This document shows positions 25,838-34,723 of a DNA stretch of 64,000 nt, piece by piece (position 1 is the stretch's first letter; the number at the start of each line of letters is the position of its first letter). Under the pieces are notes generated by a model. That model was given only the letters and a program-made list of their open reading frames with translations. It made no database searches and was not told the DNA's origin. Source of the stretch: an uncultured Oscillospiraceae bacterium (GTDB taxonomy: Bacteria > Bacillota > Clostridia > Oscillospirales > Oscillospiraceae); assembly GCA_934589065.1 (NCBI GenBank), contig CAKTNN010000008.1, positions 1 through 64,000 on the forward strand, in the 5' to 3' direction. Both the position numbers and the translations under genes were made by a program.

Positions 25838-26857
25838 TTACCTGTCTCCGTAGCCCTGAGGGTTTTTGGACTGCCAGTTCCAGGAATCCCGGCACATATC
25901 GGCGAGGGTTTCCTCTGCCTTCCAGCCCAGCACCTGGGCGCTCTTGCCGGGGTCTGCATAGCAGGTGGCGATATCACCGGCCCGGCGGCCTACAATCTGA
26001 TAGGGCACATCCACATGGTTCACTTCCATAAAGGTGTTTACCATATCCAGCACGCTGTAGCCAATGCCCGTGCCCAGGTTGAAGACCTCGGTGCCCTTGT
26101 TTTCTGTGGCATATTTCACTGCCGCCACATGGCCCTTTGCCAGATCCACCACGTGGATGTAGTCCCGGACGCCGGTGCCGTCGTGGGTGGGATAGTCATT
26201 GCCGTAGACGCTGAGCTTCTCCCGGCGGCCGATGGCGACCTGGGTGATGTAGGGCATCAGGTTATTGGGGATGCCTCTGGGATCCTCGCCCATCAGACCG
26301 GACTTGTGGGCGCCGATGGGGTTAAAGTAGCGCAGCAGCACCACAGACCAATCGGGGTCTGCGTGGGAAATGCCGGAAAGAATCTGCTCGGTCATATATT
26401 TTGTCCAGCCGTAGGGGTTGGTGCAGCCGCCGGTGCGGCTTGTTTCCCGCAGGGGCATTTCGTTATCGGAGGAATAGACGGTGGCGGAGGAGGAGAAGAT
26501 AATGTTCTTCATGCCCACTTCCTTCATCACCTTGGTCAGGATCAGGGTGGTGTTCAGATTGTTGTCGTAGTATTCCCAGGGCTTTGCCACGCTTTCACCC
26601 ACGGCCTTCAGGCCTGCAAAATGGATGACGCAGGAGATGTCGTTTTCGGCAAAAATCTTCCGCAGCAGGGCTTCGTCCCGCACGTCCCCTTCATAAAAAG
26701 TGACGCTCTTGCCAGTGAGGGTTTCCACCCGCTTGAGGGCAACGGGGTTGGAATTGCACAGGTTGTCAATAACGACAACGCCGTAGCCGCTGTTCAGCAG
26801 CTCTACACAGGTATGGGAACCGATATATCCGGCGCCGCCTGTAACCAAAACGCTCAT
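25838..26857 (-). CDS. galE: UDP-glucose 4-epimerase
   Basis: GalE interconverts UDP-glucose and UDP-galactose, and often the N-acetyl forms, using bound NAD. The 339-residue protein has normal length with the Rossmann motif VTGGAGYIGSH at the N-terminus and the catalytic Tyr-x3-Lys in NPYGWTKYMTEQIL. No gal operon surrounds it, so it is likely a housekeeping source of UDP-galactose for surface polymers. AGGAGG precedes the ATG. Confidence 0.97.
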   Translation of the reverse strand: MSVLVTGGAGYIGSHTCVELLNSGYGVVVIDNLCNSNPVALKRVETLTGKSVTFYEGDVRDEALLRKIFAENDISCVIHFAGLKAVGESVAKPWEYYDNNLNTTLILTKVMKEVGMKNIIFSSSATVYSSDNEMPLRETSRTGGCTNPYGWTKYMTEQILSGISHADPDWSVVLLRYFNPIGAHKSGLMGEDPRGIPNNLMPYITQVAIGRREKLSVYGNDYPTHDGTGVRDYIHVVDLAKGHVAAVKYATENKGTEVFNLGTGIGYSVLDMVNTFMEVNHVDVPYQIVGRRAGDIATCYADPGKSAQVLGWKAEETLADMCRDSWNWQSKNPQGYGDR

Positions 26858-27041
26858 ATCGCATCCTCCTTTGATTTCTTCAGGATGCCCTTATTCTAGT
26901 ATATCTACGCCAAAAATGCAATGATGGATTTGTAAAATCTGCAAAGAATTCCTTCGTCCGCCCCCTCACCCGCGTCATTGCAGTGGCAGCCCCGCGCCCG
27001 CTGGTGTGCCCGGTCAACCAGTACAGCTGCTGCAAAGAGAA

Positions 27042-27082
27042 GATTCCCACGGCAGTGACATCGGTCACTGCCTCGGAATGAC
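27042..27082. repeat. Dispersed palindromic repeat, CC-end form
   Basis: GATTCCCACGGCAGTGAC, then ATCG, then GTCACTGCCTCGGAATGAC. The arms are nearly perfect inverted repeats. Confidence 0.75.
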
Positions 27083-27091
27083 GATAGAAGT

Positions 27092-27128
27092 GTCATTGCG
27101 AACCAGCGCGCACGCTGGTGTGGCAATC
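27092..27128. repeat. Dispersed palindromic repeat, short form
   Basis: GTCATTGCGAACCAGCG ... CGCTGGTGTGGCAATC, the same family as at 18694 and 18749. Confidence 0.75.
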
Positions 27129-27167
27129 TCGGACGAAGTACCACCCCTTTTCATCGCGGGGGGAGAA

Positions 27168-27266
27168 GATTCCCACGGCACTACGCCCGCAGGCGTGTAC
27201 AGAGCGCAACCGCCGCAGGCGGCTCTTAGCGCGGAGTAGTGACATCGGTCACTGCCTCGGAATGAC
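27168..27266. repeat. Composite dispersed repeat
   Basis: The left end GATTCCCACGGCACTAC and right end GTCACTGCCTCGGAATGAC enclose the inner palindromic module GAGCGCAACCGCC ... GGCGGCTCTTAGCGC. Confidence 0.75.
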
Positions 27267-27586
27267 GAAGGAAGGGCAGCATGCGCGCTAAGAAAGCAAT
27301 GACGAAGGGCGCGCAGCGCCTTGGCCTCCCTACAGGGGGAGCCAAAGCGAAGCGAGACTGGGGAGTCTCTGCGTGTCAAAATTACACAACGTTTCCGTTG
27401 AATGATGCGGCCTAACTTTCTACGGTTTTTCTGTTCAATCGGACAGAGTTGTTGCGGAAACGTGAAGACAACTCATCCGTCACACGCTTCGCGCGTGCCA
27501 CCTTCCCTACTAGGGAAGGCAAGGCGGCTTCGCCGCGCCACGTCAAAAGCGAACCACTACGCCCGCAAGGGGGGGGGATTTTTCTA

Positions 27587-27615
27587 TTGCGTTTTTGCTG
27601 TTTTGATACTATAAT
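27587..27615 (+). promoter_or_regulatory. Promoter of the asparaginase gene
   Basis: TTGCGT (27587-27592), a 17-base spacer and TATAAT (27610-27615), 40 bases before the ATG. Confidence 0.7.
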
Positions 27616-27654
27616 GTTAGCTAGCATACTATTGGTTACAAGAAAGGCGCACCC

Positions 27655-28653
27655 ATGACGAAAAAGAAAATCCTGTTGCTGACCACCGGCGGAACCATCG
27701 CCTGTACCCCCGGCGGGGAGGGGTTGGAGCCCCGGAAGGCCGACATTATGGAGCGGGAACTGGAACGGCTGCGCAGCTTTTACGAAATTACCGTGAAGGA
27801 TATTATCTGCCTGGATTCCTCCAACATCACCCCGGAGGAGTGGCAGCTGATTGCCCGGAGTATTTTTGAAGCGCGAGGGGATTTTGACGGAATCGTGGTG
27901 TCCCACGGGACGGATACCATGGCCTATACCGCCTCCGCCGTCAGTTTTATGCTGCCGAATATCGATCTGCCTGTGGTGTTTACCGGCTCACAGCTGCCCC
28001 TGACGGATATGCTCTCCGATGGCCCTGCCAACCTGCGCACAGCCTTTGCCATGGCGGCCTCCGGCGCAAGGGGCGTGTTCCTGGCCTTTGACCGGAAGGT
28101 GATGCTGGGCTGCCGGGCGGTAAAGGTGCGGGCTGCCGGCTTTTCCGCTTTTGAAAGCGTCAATGCCCGCTATGCTGCCACCGTCAGCAACCGGGGCCTG
28201 GTGATTGATCCCACTGCCCTGCCTGCCCTTTCCGGGACACCCCGGCTGGAGGAGAAGCTGTGCCGGGAGGTATTTCTTTTAAAGCTGACCCCGGGGCTGA
28301 ACCCTGCGGTGTTTGATATGCTGGCTGCCATGGGCTACAAGGGCATCGTGATTGAGGCCTTCGGCCTGGGCGGCGTGAATGTGCTCCACAAGGGCCTGCG
28401 GGGAATCCGCCGGGCGGTGGAGGACGGGATTTCCGTGGTGATTACAACCCAGTGCCTGTATGACAGCTCCGATCTGCGGGTATATCAGGTGGGGAACAAG
28501 CTGCTGGAGCTTGGGGTGATCCAGGGCCTGGATATGACCTCCGAGGCCGCCTACACCAAGCTGATGTGGGGCCTGGGCCAGGGGATGAACCAGGAGGAGA
28601 TTCAAAAACTCTTTGCGACGGATTTAACCGGAGAGATTACATTGGAAGAATAG
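27655..28653 (+). CDS. ansA: Type I L-asparaginase
   Basis: This 332-residue enzyme hydrolyses L-asparagine to aspartate and ammonia. It contains the first threonine motif TTGGTIA (nucleophile Thr14) and the second motif HGTDTM (84-89; Thr86 and Asp87), both needed for catalysis. There is no signal peptide, consistent with the cytoplasmic type I enzyme. It stands alone, with its own promoter. Confidence 0.95.
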   Translation: MTKKKILLLTTGGTIACTPGGEGLEPRKADIMERELERLRSFYEITVKDIICLDSSNITPEEWQLIARSIFEARGDFDGIVVSHGTDTMAYTASAVSFMLPNIDLPVVFTGSQLPLTDMLSDGPANLRTAFAMAASGARGVFLAFDRKVMLGCRAVKVRAAGFSAFESVNARYAATVSNRGLVIDPTALPALSGTPRLEEKLCREVFLLKLTPGLNPAVFDMLAAMGYKGIVIEAFGLGGVNVLHKGLRGIRRAVEDGISVVITTQCLYDSSDLRVYQVGNKLLELGVIQGLDMTSEAAYTKLMWGLGQGMNQEEIQKLFATDLTGEITLEE

Positions 28654-28770
28654 AGGCAAAGAAGCTTGGGTAAGTACCGTTCAGCCAAAGCGATACCGTG
28701 TTTCAGATTGCCGCAGCTAGTGACGACTTTCTCGTTTCCCTGTTTATTTTGATTACAAAGGAGGACTTTT

Positions 28771-30384
28771 ATGGATCCTATTTATGTTACCGGGCATCGC
28801 AACCCGGATACCGACTCCATTGTGGCGGCTATGGCCTACGCGGCCCTGCGCAACGCCGTGGGAGATCGGGAGTATAAGGCGGCCTGTCTGGGCCGCGTGT
28901 CTGATGAAACCCAGCTGGTGCTGGATCGCTTCGGCTTCGAGGCCCCTAAGCGCATCACCAGTATGTATACCCAGGTGCAGGACCTGGACTACGATACCCC
29001 TCCGGTGCTGGATGCCAACGTAACCGTGGCCCAGGCCTGGAAGGTGTTCCAGGCTCAGCCCAACATCACCGCCCTGCCGGTTGCCAACGAGGACGGCACC
29101 CTGTACGGAATGCTCTCCAAGGACTACATCGCCACCTACAATATGGATTTGATTGCCGGTGCGGAATTGGTGGATGTGCCCCTGTTTAACGTACTGTCCG
29201 TGCTGGAGGGCAAGGTGCTCAACGATGCCGGCGACCAGGTGGATACCATCTCCGGCAAGGTGACCATCGCCCTGCCCCAGAGCCGGAAAAGCCTGCTGTG
29301 GAGCCGGAAGGATTCCATCGTATTCTGCGGGCATCAGCCGGATATGATCCGCCGGGCCCTGGAAATGAACGTCACCGCCCTGGTGCTGTGCCAGGCAGAG
29401 CTGGACGAGGAGCTGCGGAAGCTCCCCACCACCACCTGCATCATCTCCACCCCTTATGCCGCCTACCGGGCAAGCCGGATGATCTTCCTGTCCACCCCCA
29501 TCGGGCGGATCTGCCGGAAGAACGATCTGGTGTGCTTCCATTTGGAAGACCGGGTGGACGATGTAAAGGAAACCGTGCTGAAGCACAGAGAATCCAGCTA
29601 CCCCATTCTGGATGGAGAAGAGAAGATCGCGGGCCTGCTGAGCCGGTATCATCTGCTCCGTCCCCGCCGGAAGCGGGTGGTGCTGGTGGACCACAACGAG
29701 GCGGCCCAGTCTGTCCCCGGCCTGGAGGAAGCGGAAATTCTGGAGATCATCGATCACCACCGTCTGGCGGACATCCAGACCACCAACCCCATTTATGTGC
29801 GCAATGAGCCCGTGGGCTCTACCAATACCATTCTTGCCGGTATGTACCAGGATCGGGGCCTGATGCCCTCCAAGGGTATGGCAGGCATGATGGCGGCAGC
29901 CATCCTCTCCGATACCGTCATGTTCAAGTCCCCCACCTGCACGGAGCGGGACCGGAAAATGGCAGAGCGGCTGGCAAGAATGGCGGATATCTCCCTGGAC
30001 GAGCTGGGCAAGGCCATCTTCTCCGGCTCCTTGGGCGGCAAGAGCGCCGAAGAGCTGCTGTTTACGGACTACAAGGAATTCCACATTGCAGGCCACGATT
30101 TTGCCGTGTCCCAGATTACCTGCGTGGACAGCCCCAGCATACTGGAGCGGAAGGAGGAATTCCTGGAGCACATGCGCAAGCAGGCAAAGAAGGAAGGCCT
30201 TACCATGATGATCCTCATGCTGACGGATGTGCTGCTGGAAGGCACGCAGCTCATCTACGTGGGGGATGACGATACCATCCAGCAGGCCTTTGGCGTGACC
30301 CCCAAGGACAGCACCGTGTTCCTGCCCAGAGTGATGAGCCGAAAGAAGCAGATCATTCCCATGCTCTCCGCTCTGTGGGGCTAA
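28771..30384 (+). CDS. ppaC: Regulatory manganese-dependent inorganic pyrophosphatase (CBS/DRTGG type)
   Basis: This 537-residue family II pyrophosphatase hydrolyses pyrophosphate. It starts with the DHH-family metal motif GHRNPDTDS (His9, Asp13, Asp15). Inserted CBS and DRTGG regulatory modules (about 75-310) follow, then VDHNE and IIDHHRLAD of the DHH core and a C-terminal DHHA2 domain. In Clostridia such inserts bind adenine nucleotides or diadenosine tetraphosphate and tune activity (family knowledge). The length, far above the plain 310-residue form, matches the CBS-containing class. holB begins five bases after its stop. Confidence 0.95.
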   Translation: MDPIYVTGHRNPDTDSIVAAMAYAALRNAVGDREYKAACLGRVSDETQLVLDRFGFEAPKRITSMYTQVQDLDYDTPPVLDANVTVAQAWKVFQAQPNITALPVANEDGTLYGMLSKDYIATYNMDLIAGAELVDVPLFNVLSVLEGKVLNDAGDQVDTISGKVTIALPQSRKSLLWSRKDSIVFCGHQPDMIRRALEMNVTALVLCQAELDEELRKLPTTTCIISTPYAAYRASRMIFLSTPIGRICRKNDLVCFHLEDRVDDVKETVLKHRESSYPILDGEEKIAGLLSRYHLLRPRRKRVVLVDHNEAAQSVPGLEEAEILEIIDHHRLADIQTTNPIYVRNEPVGSTNTILAGMYQDRGLMPSKGMAGMMAAAILSDTVMFKSPTCTERDRKMAERLARMADISLDELGKAIFSGSLGGKSAEELLFTDYKEFHIAGHDFAVSQITCVDSPSILERKEEFLEHMRKQAKKEGLTMMILMLTDVLLEGTQLIYVGDDDTIQQAFGVTPKDSTVFLPRVMSRKKQIIPMLSALWG

Positions 30385-30388
30385 AAAT

Positions 30389-31342
30389 ATGGGCTTTGAC
30401 GCGCTTTACGGCAACGACCATATTAAGCAAAATCTGGGGATTTCCCTGAAAAAGGGACATATTTCCCACTTTTATCTGATTTCCGGCCCGGAGGGTTCGG
30501 GAAAACACACCCTGGCAAGGCTGATGGCATCCGCCATCCTCTGCACCGGGGAGGATAAGCCCTGTATGCACTGCACCGCCTGCCGCAAGGTGGCAGAGGG
30601 GCTGCACCCGGATTTTATCACCGTGGATGACCCGGAGAAAAAAACCGTCCCCGTGGATCTCATCCGGCAGGCAAGGGCGGATATGTACGTCCTGCCCAAT
30701 GAATCCGAGCACAAAATCTATCTCTTCCCCCGGGCCCAGGATATGGGCATTCCGGGACAGAACGCCCTTTTGAAGGTGCTGGAGGAGCCCCCCAGCTATG
30801 GGGTGTTTCTGCTGCTGACCAACAATCCCGATGCCCTGCTGCCCACCGTCCGCTCCCGGTGCACGGAACTGCGGATGCAGGCCCTGCCCCAGAAGGTGCT
30901 TCTGGAGGCGCTGGCCCGGGAATTCCCCCAGGCAGACAGTGCGGACTTAAAGGCGGCAGCTGACCGCAGCGGCGGCTTTTTGGGCCAGGCAAAAGCCCTT
31001 TTGACCGAGGGAGCACAATTTGACCCGGAAACCCAGAATTTCGTCCAGGCCCTTTGTAAGCGGGATGCCCTGGGGTTGACCCAGGTGCTGGTTCCCATGG
31101 AAAAATGGAAGCGGGATGCTCTGGCGGAAACCCTTCGGTCCTGGCAGTCCCTTTTGGAGAGCGCTCTGGCCTCCGCCTGCGGCCTGGATGCCCTGTCGTC
31201 CCTGGCAAGAGCCCTGGCTTCCAGCCGGGAAAGCCGGGAGCTGTACGCAATGTACCAAACCGTAAAAAAAGCCAGGGAGTATACCCTGAGCAATGTGTCC
31301 CCCGCTGCCGTCTGCGGATTTTTGGCGTGGGCACTCCGATAA
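30389..31342 (+). CDS. holB: DNA polymerase III subunit delta' (HolB)
   Basis: This clamp-loader subunit has 317 residues. A P-loop GPEGSGKHT is at 33-41, a zinc module uses Cys52, Cys59, Cys62 and Cys65, and LEEPP and the SRC sensor motif are present. It loads the beta clamp with delta and tau/gamma. It is followed by ricT, the same order as holB-yaaT in Bacillus. Confidence 0.94.
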   Translation: MGFDALYGNDHIKQNLGISLKKGHISHFYLISGPEGSGKHTLARLMASAILCTGEDKPCMHCTACRKVAEGLHPDFITVDDPEKKTVPVDLIRQARADMYVLPNESEHKIYLFPRAQDMGIPGQNALLKVLEEPPSYGVFLLLTNNPDALLPTVRSRCTELRMQALPQKVLLEALAREFPQADSADLKAAADRSGGFLGQAKALLTEGAQFDPETQNFVQALCKRDALGLTQVLVPMEKWKRDALAETLRSWQSLLESALASACGLDALSSLARALASSRESRELYAMYQTVKKAREYTLSNVSPAAVCGFLAWALR

Positions 31343-31357
31343 AGTAAGGAGCAAATC

Positions 31358-32671
31358 ATGGAAGAAACGAACACTCCCTTGGTAGCCGTTGTGGATATTC
31401 AGTTCCGCCCGGGGCAGAAGATCTATTTCTTTGACCCGGCGGGAATCCCCTGCGCCCAGGGCGACCATGTGATTATTGATACCGCCCGGGGGGCGGAATA
31501 CGGCGTGTGTGCCTCCGGCGTTCACCGGATTCCGGAGAAGGACGTGGTGGCGCCTTTGCGGAAGGTACTGCGTCTGGCAACGGAGCAGGATGAACGGATC
31601 GTGGCGGAAAACCGGGCCAAGGAAGCCCGGGCAGAGACGGTCTGCGCCCAGAAGATCCAGTCCCACGGCCTGGATATGCAGCTGGTGTGCGCCGAGTGCG
31701 CCTTTGACGGCAGCAAGATCCTCTTCTATTTCACCGCCGATGAGCGGGTGGATTTCCGGGAGCTTGTGAAGGATTTGGCAAGCATCTTCCACACCCGCAT
31801 TGAATTGCGGCAGATCGGCGTCCGGGACAAGGCCAAGATGGTGGGCGGCCTGGGCATTTGCGGCAGGCCCTTCTGCTGTGCCAGCTTCCTGGATGATTTC
31901 CAGCCGGTGTCCATTAAAATGGCAAAATCTCAGAACCTGAGCCTGAATCCCACCAAGATTTCCGGCACCTGCGGCAGACTGATGTGCTGCCTGAAATACG
32001 AGCAGGATACCTACGAGGCTCTGATCCGCACCAGCCCCAAGCCGGAATCCTTTGTGGATACCCCCGACGGTCGGGGTACGGTGGTAGAGGCGGATATCCT
32101 GCGCCAGCGGGTAAAGGTTCGTATGGAGAACAACCCCGATACCATCAACGTATACGAAAACGAGGATGTGGCGGTGCTGCGCAGCGGCAAGGCAAAAAAG
32201 ACCGATGCCCCCATCCCGACAGACCTGGCCCCCATCTCCGGCAGCGGCAAGCGGGCAGCAAAGAAAGAGCCGGAGGAGACCATGGTGCTGGAATCCATCA
32301 AGTTCCGCTACTCCACCGATACCATTGCCGAGGAGCGGCAGGCCGTGCCTGCGCCCCAGGCAGAAGAGGAGCCCGCCCAGCCTGCTGAGGAGACGGCTCC
32401 CCGTCCCCCCAAGCCCCGCCGGGATAACCGCAGAAAGCCCCGCCGGGAGCGCCCGGAGGGCCAGACGGAGGAAGCAGAGGAGAGCAAACCAGGCAATAAG
32501 CTCAGACCCCCCAGAAGAGACAATCGGCCCAACCGCCCCCGCCGGGAAAATAAACCCCGGGGCGAGGAGCAAAAGCAGGGGGATAGCGGCGAAGCAGCCA
32601 ATCGCCCCCGCCGCCGGAACTATCGGGGCTACCGCAAGGGCCCCAAGCCCCAGGATAAGGGAGAAAAGTAA
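31358..32671 (+). CDS. ricT: RicT/YaaT-like PSP1 domain protein with long basic tail
   Basis: This 437-residue protein has an N-terminal PSP1 domain of about 270 residues like Bacillus YaaT (RicT). Its conserved cysteine motifs CGRPFCCASFL and CGRLMCCLKYE bind Fe-S clusters in the RicA/F/T complex, which assists RNase Y-dependent mRNA processing and the phosphorelay. The region from about 325 to the end is an added disordered tail rich in Arg, Pro, Glu and Asn (repeats such as PRRDNRR and RPRREN). It is probably RNA-binding, by inference. RNase Y is also encoded in the window (49925). Confidence 0.9.
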   Translation: MEETNTPLVAVVDIQFRPGQKIYFFDPAGIPCAQGDHVIIDTARGAEYGVCASGVHRIPEKDVVAPLRKVLRLATEQDERIVAENRAKEARAETVCAQKIQSHGLDMQLVCAECAFDGSKILFYFTADERVDFRELVKDLASIFHTRIELRQIGVRDKAKMVGGLGICGRPFCCASFLDDFQPVSIKMAKSQNLSLNPTKISGTCGRLMCCLKYEQDTYEALIRTSPKPESFVDTPDGRGTVVEADILRQRVKVRMENNPDTINVYENEDVAVLRSGKAKKTDAPIPTDLAPISGSGKRAAKKEPEETMVLESIKFRYSTDTIAEERQAVPAPQAEEEPAQPAEETAPRPPKPRRDNRRKPRRERPEGQTEEAEESKPGNKLRPPRRDNRPNRPRRENKPRGEEQKQGDSGEAANRPRRRNYRGYRKGPKPQDKGEK

Positions 32672-32704
32672 CCGTCTGTTTGGAACAACGGAAGGAGAAA
32701 GAAA

Positions 32705-33595
32705 ATGAAACGAGTGACTGTTCGTGTGCCTGCCACCACCGCCAACCTTGGCCCGGGGTTTGATGCCTTTGGCTGTGCCCTGAGCCTGTATACCGATGTG
32801 ACCTTTGAGGAAACCGACTCCGGCCTGGAGATCACCGGCTGCGACGAGGCCTATACCGGCCCGGATAACCTGGCCTATACCTCCTACTGCGCAGTCCTGG
32901 CCTCCCTGAGCGAGGAAGTGCGGGGGGTAAAAATCCACATCGATGCCCACATCCCCATTTGCCGGGGCTTGGGCTCTTCGGCGGCACTGCTGGTTGCGGG
33001 CGCTATGGGAGCCAATGTCCTGCGGGGCAGCAAGCTTTCCACTCAGGGTCTTCTCAACATCACCAATGCCATGGAAGGCCACCCGGACAATCTGGCGCCC
33101 GCCTTTTATGGCGGCCTGACCGCCTCTATGGTGGATAACGGCCTGCCGGTTACCGTAAGCTTTCCTCTGCATCCCAGCTGGGAATTTCTGGCCCTGATCC
33201 CGGATTTTGATCTGCCCACTTCCCTGGCCCGTTCGGTGCTGCCGGAGCAGGTCAGCCGGGGAGATGCCATCTACAATATCGCCCACGGCGCCATGGTTCT
33301 CAAAGCCCTGGAGCTGGGAGACGAAAAGCTTCTGCGCACCGCCATGCAGGATCGGCTGCACCAGAAGTACCGGAAAAAGCTGATTCCCGATTACGAAAAA
33401 ATTGAAGCTCTGGCCCGCACCCACGGCGCGGCCTTCTGCCTCAGCGGTGCAGGCCCTACTCTGCTGTGCATGACCAGGGACAAGGAGCTTTCTCAGAAGC
33501 TGACGAAAAAGCTGCCCGCCGTTACGGAGCACAATTGGGAAATCCTTCCCCTCCATGTGGAATTCCAGGGGGCGCAGGCCTTCCCGGAGGAATAA
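32705..33595 (+). CDS. thrB: Homoserine kinase
   Basis: This 296-residue GHMP-family kinase phosphorylates homoserine in threonine synthesis. The N-terminal VRVPATTANLGPGFDAFG motif and the ATP loop PICRGLGSSAALL are characteristic, and the C-terminal LSGAGPTLL motif is present. No other threonine gene is adjacent and no T-box leader was seen. The spacing to ricT (33 bases) suggests read-through. Confidence 0.95.
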   Translation: MKRVTVRVPATTANLGPGFDAFGCALSLYTDVTFEETDSGLEITGCDEAYTGPDNLAYTSYCAVLASLSEEVRGVKIHIDAHIPICRGLGSSAALLVAGAMGANVLRGSKLSTQGLLNITNAMEGHPDNLAPAFYGGLTASMVDNGLPVTVSFPLHPSWEFLALIPDFDLPTSLARSVLPEQVSRGDAIYNIAHGAMVLKALELGDEKLLRTAMQDRLHQKYRKKLIPDYEKIEALARTHGAAFCLSGAGPTLLCMTRDKELSQKLTKKLPAVTEHNWEILPLHVEFQGAQAFPEE

Positions 33596-33704
33596 ACCGA
33601 ACGGATTCGCGTCCCTTACGTAAGTGCGGCAAAGATGCCCTCCCTGCCCTGGCATAACCCATGTTCCCTTTCATATACTTTCCATAGAAAGGGGGGAATG
33701 GCCC

Positions 33705-33965
33705 ATGGTGCAGGAGGAACACGCACTGCGTTTGGTGGGCAGAGCGGATTTGACGGTCACAGGAGTGACGGAGGTATCCCGCTTTGAAGAGGATGCCGTG
33801 CTGCTGCAAACGGACTTGGGAGAGCTGACCATTCAGGGGGAGAGCCTGCAGCTGAAGGAGCTCTCTCTGGACGGAGGGCGGGTGGCTGTCAGCGGCAATA
33901 TCAGCGCCCTGATTTACGGCGGCCCGCGGCAGTCCGGCGGCTGGCTCCACAGGCTTCTGGGATGA
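33705..33965 (+). CDS. yabP: Sporulation protein YabP
   Basis: This 86-residue protein of the YabP/YqfC family is needed for spore coat/cortex assembly in Bacillus. Its compact beta-rich sequence (ALRLVGRADLTVTGVTEV...VSGNISALIYG) is typical. The start at 33705 follows AAAGGGGGGAATGG. It overlaps yabQ by four bases. Its presence marks the host as a spore former or recent descendant of one. Confidence 0.88.
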   Translation: MVQEEHALRLVGRADLTVTGVTEVSRFEEDAVLLQTDLGELTIQGESLQLKELSLDGGRVAVSGNISALIYGGPRQSGGWLHRLLG

Positions 33966-34609
33966 TTCCGCCGGGGCAGGCCCTTCGGTTTTTTGGCTTT
34001 GCGTTTCTTGCCGGGGCGGCCCTGGGAATCTTTTACGGCTTCCTGACGCCGCTCCGCCGGGGCCATCCGATCCTTTGTGACCTGGCGTTCGTCCTGGGAA
34101 CCGGCTGGGTGCTGGTGCTGCTGGCCTTCCGCCTGTGCGGCGGCGACCTGCGGCCCGCCTGTCTGGTTGCCCTGGCTCTGGGCTTTTTCTGGGAGCAGCA
34201 GGGGCTTAACGGGGCGTTACGCCCCATATTTGAAATATTTTGGCATATTTTCGGATGGGTGGGAAGCTGCCTTGCCGGCCCACCGAAAAAAATTTTCAAA
34301 TTCGCAAAAAATATGTTTGCATCTGGGGAAAAATGGGTTACAATAAGACGGAATCCCCGTGAGTCCGTCCAATCCAAGCCGGGAGGTGTTACCCATGACA
34401 GACACATCGAAAAAACGCTATCGCGTGGTGTTCAGCCAATCTTCCCCCCTGCTGAAGATTCTGGTGGTGCTGCTGCTGACCTTTTCTCTGGTGGCCCTGG
34501 CTGCCCTGACCTGGGTAAAGCTCAGCGTGGAAAAGCAAACCGAGGCCCTGCGGGAGGAGGCCGTTGCCGTATCCGGAGAAAACCAAAAGCTGGAAAACCG
34601 TCTGGCTGA
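33962..34609 (+). CDS. yabQ: YabQ-like sporulation membrane protein, C-terminal end uncertain
   Basis: The first 125 or so residues have three or four transmembrane helices, in the position YabQ holds in Bacillus (yabP-yabQ-divIC-yabR). YabQ is needed for spore cortex formation. The open frame continues to residue 215, but its last 70 codons run out of frame through divIC and encode an Arg/Gly/Pro-rich sequence without family character. A single-base shift near 34300-34340 would end the protein at a TAA at 34344-34346. Either a sequencing/assembly indel or a real long overlap explains this. Confidence 0.65.
   Translation: MIPPGQALRFFGFAFLAGAALGIFYGFLTPLRRGHPILCDLAFVLGTGWVLVLLAFRLCGGDLRPACLVALALGFFWEQQGLNGALRPIFEIFWHIFGWVGSCLAGPPKKIFKFAKNMFASGEKWVTIRRNPRESVQSKPGGVTHDRHIEKTLSRGVQPIFPPAEDSGGAAADLFSGGPGCPDLGKAQRGKANRGPAGGGRCRIRRKPKAGKPSG
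34317..34344 (+). promoter_or_regulatory. Probable divIC promoter inside the end of yabQ
   Basis: TTGCAT (34317-34322), a 16-base spacer and TACAAT (34339-34344), about 50 bases before the divIC ATG. It would let the division gene be expressed apart from the sporulation genes. Confidence 0.6.
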
Positions 34610-34697
34610 TATGGAAAGCGATGATACGGTAAAGGAAATCGCGAAAGAAGAACTGGGGCTCGCAGAGCCGGGCACCGTGATTATTCAACCGAACTAA
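34395..34697 (+). CDS. divIC: Septum formation initiator DivIC/FtsB-like
   Basis: This 100-residue bitopic protein has a short cytoplasmic N-terminus, one transmembrane helix (about 20-42) and a coiled coil (about 43-78). The conserved IAKEELGLAEPGT end is typical of DivIC/FtsB. It forms the FtsQ/DivIB-FtsL divisome subcomplex. The start is fixed by GGGAGGTGTTACCC. It overlaps the long open frame of yabQ. Confidence 0.9.
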   Translation: MTDTSKKRYRVVFSQSSPLLKILVVLLLTFSLVALAALTWVKLSVEKQTEALREEAVAVSGENQKLENRLADMESDDTVKEIAKEELGLAEPGTVIIQPN

Positions 34698-34723
34698 TTA
34701 TTTTTGGAGGAAGCAAATCATTT

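Larger units (their letters stand above)
26858..27654. other. Long repeat-filled intergenic stretch
   Basis: These 797 bases between galE and the asparaginase gene have no supported gene. They contain at least three copies of the dispersed repeat family, and the asparaginase promoter at the right end. Confidence 0.75.

Noticed and set aside
30947-33655. A 902-codon open frame on the minus strand opposite holB, ricT and thrB
   Set aside because: It crosses three well-supported plus-strand genes and their spacers and has a His/Gly/Leu-rich composition typical of antisense reading of GC-rich genes.
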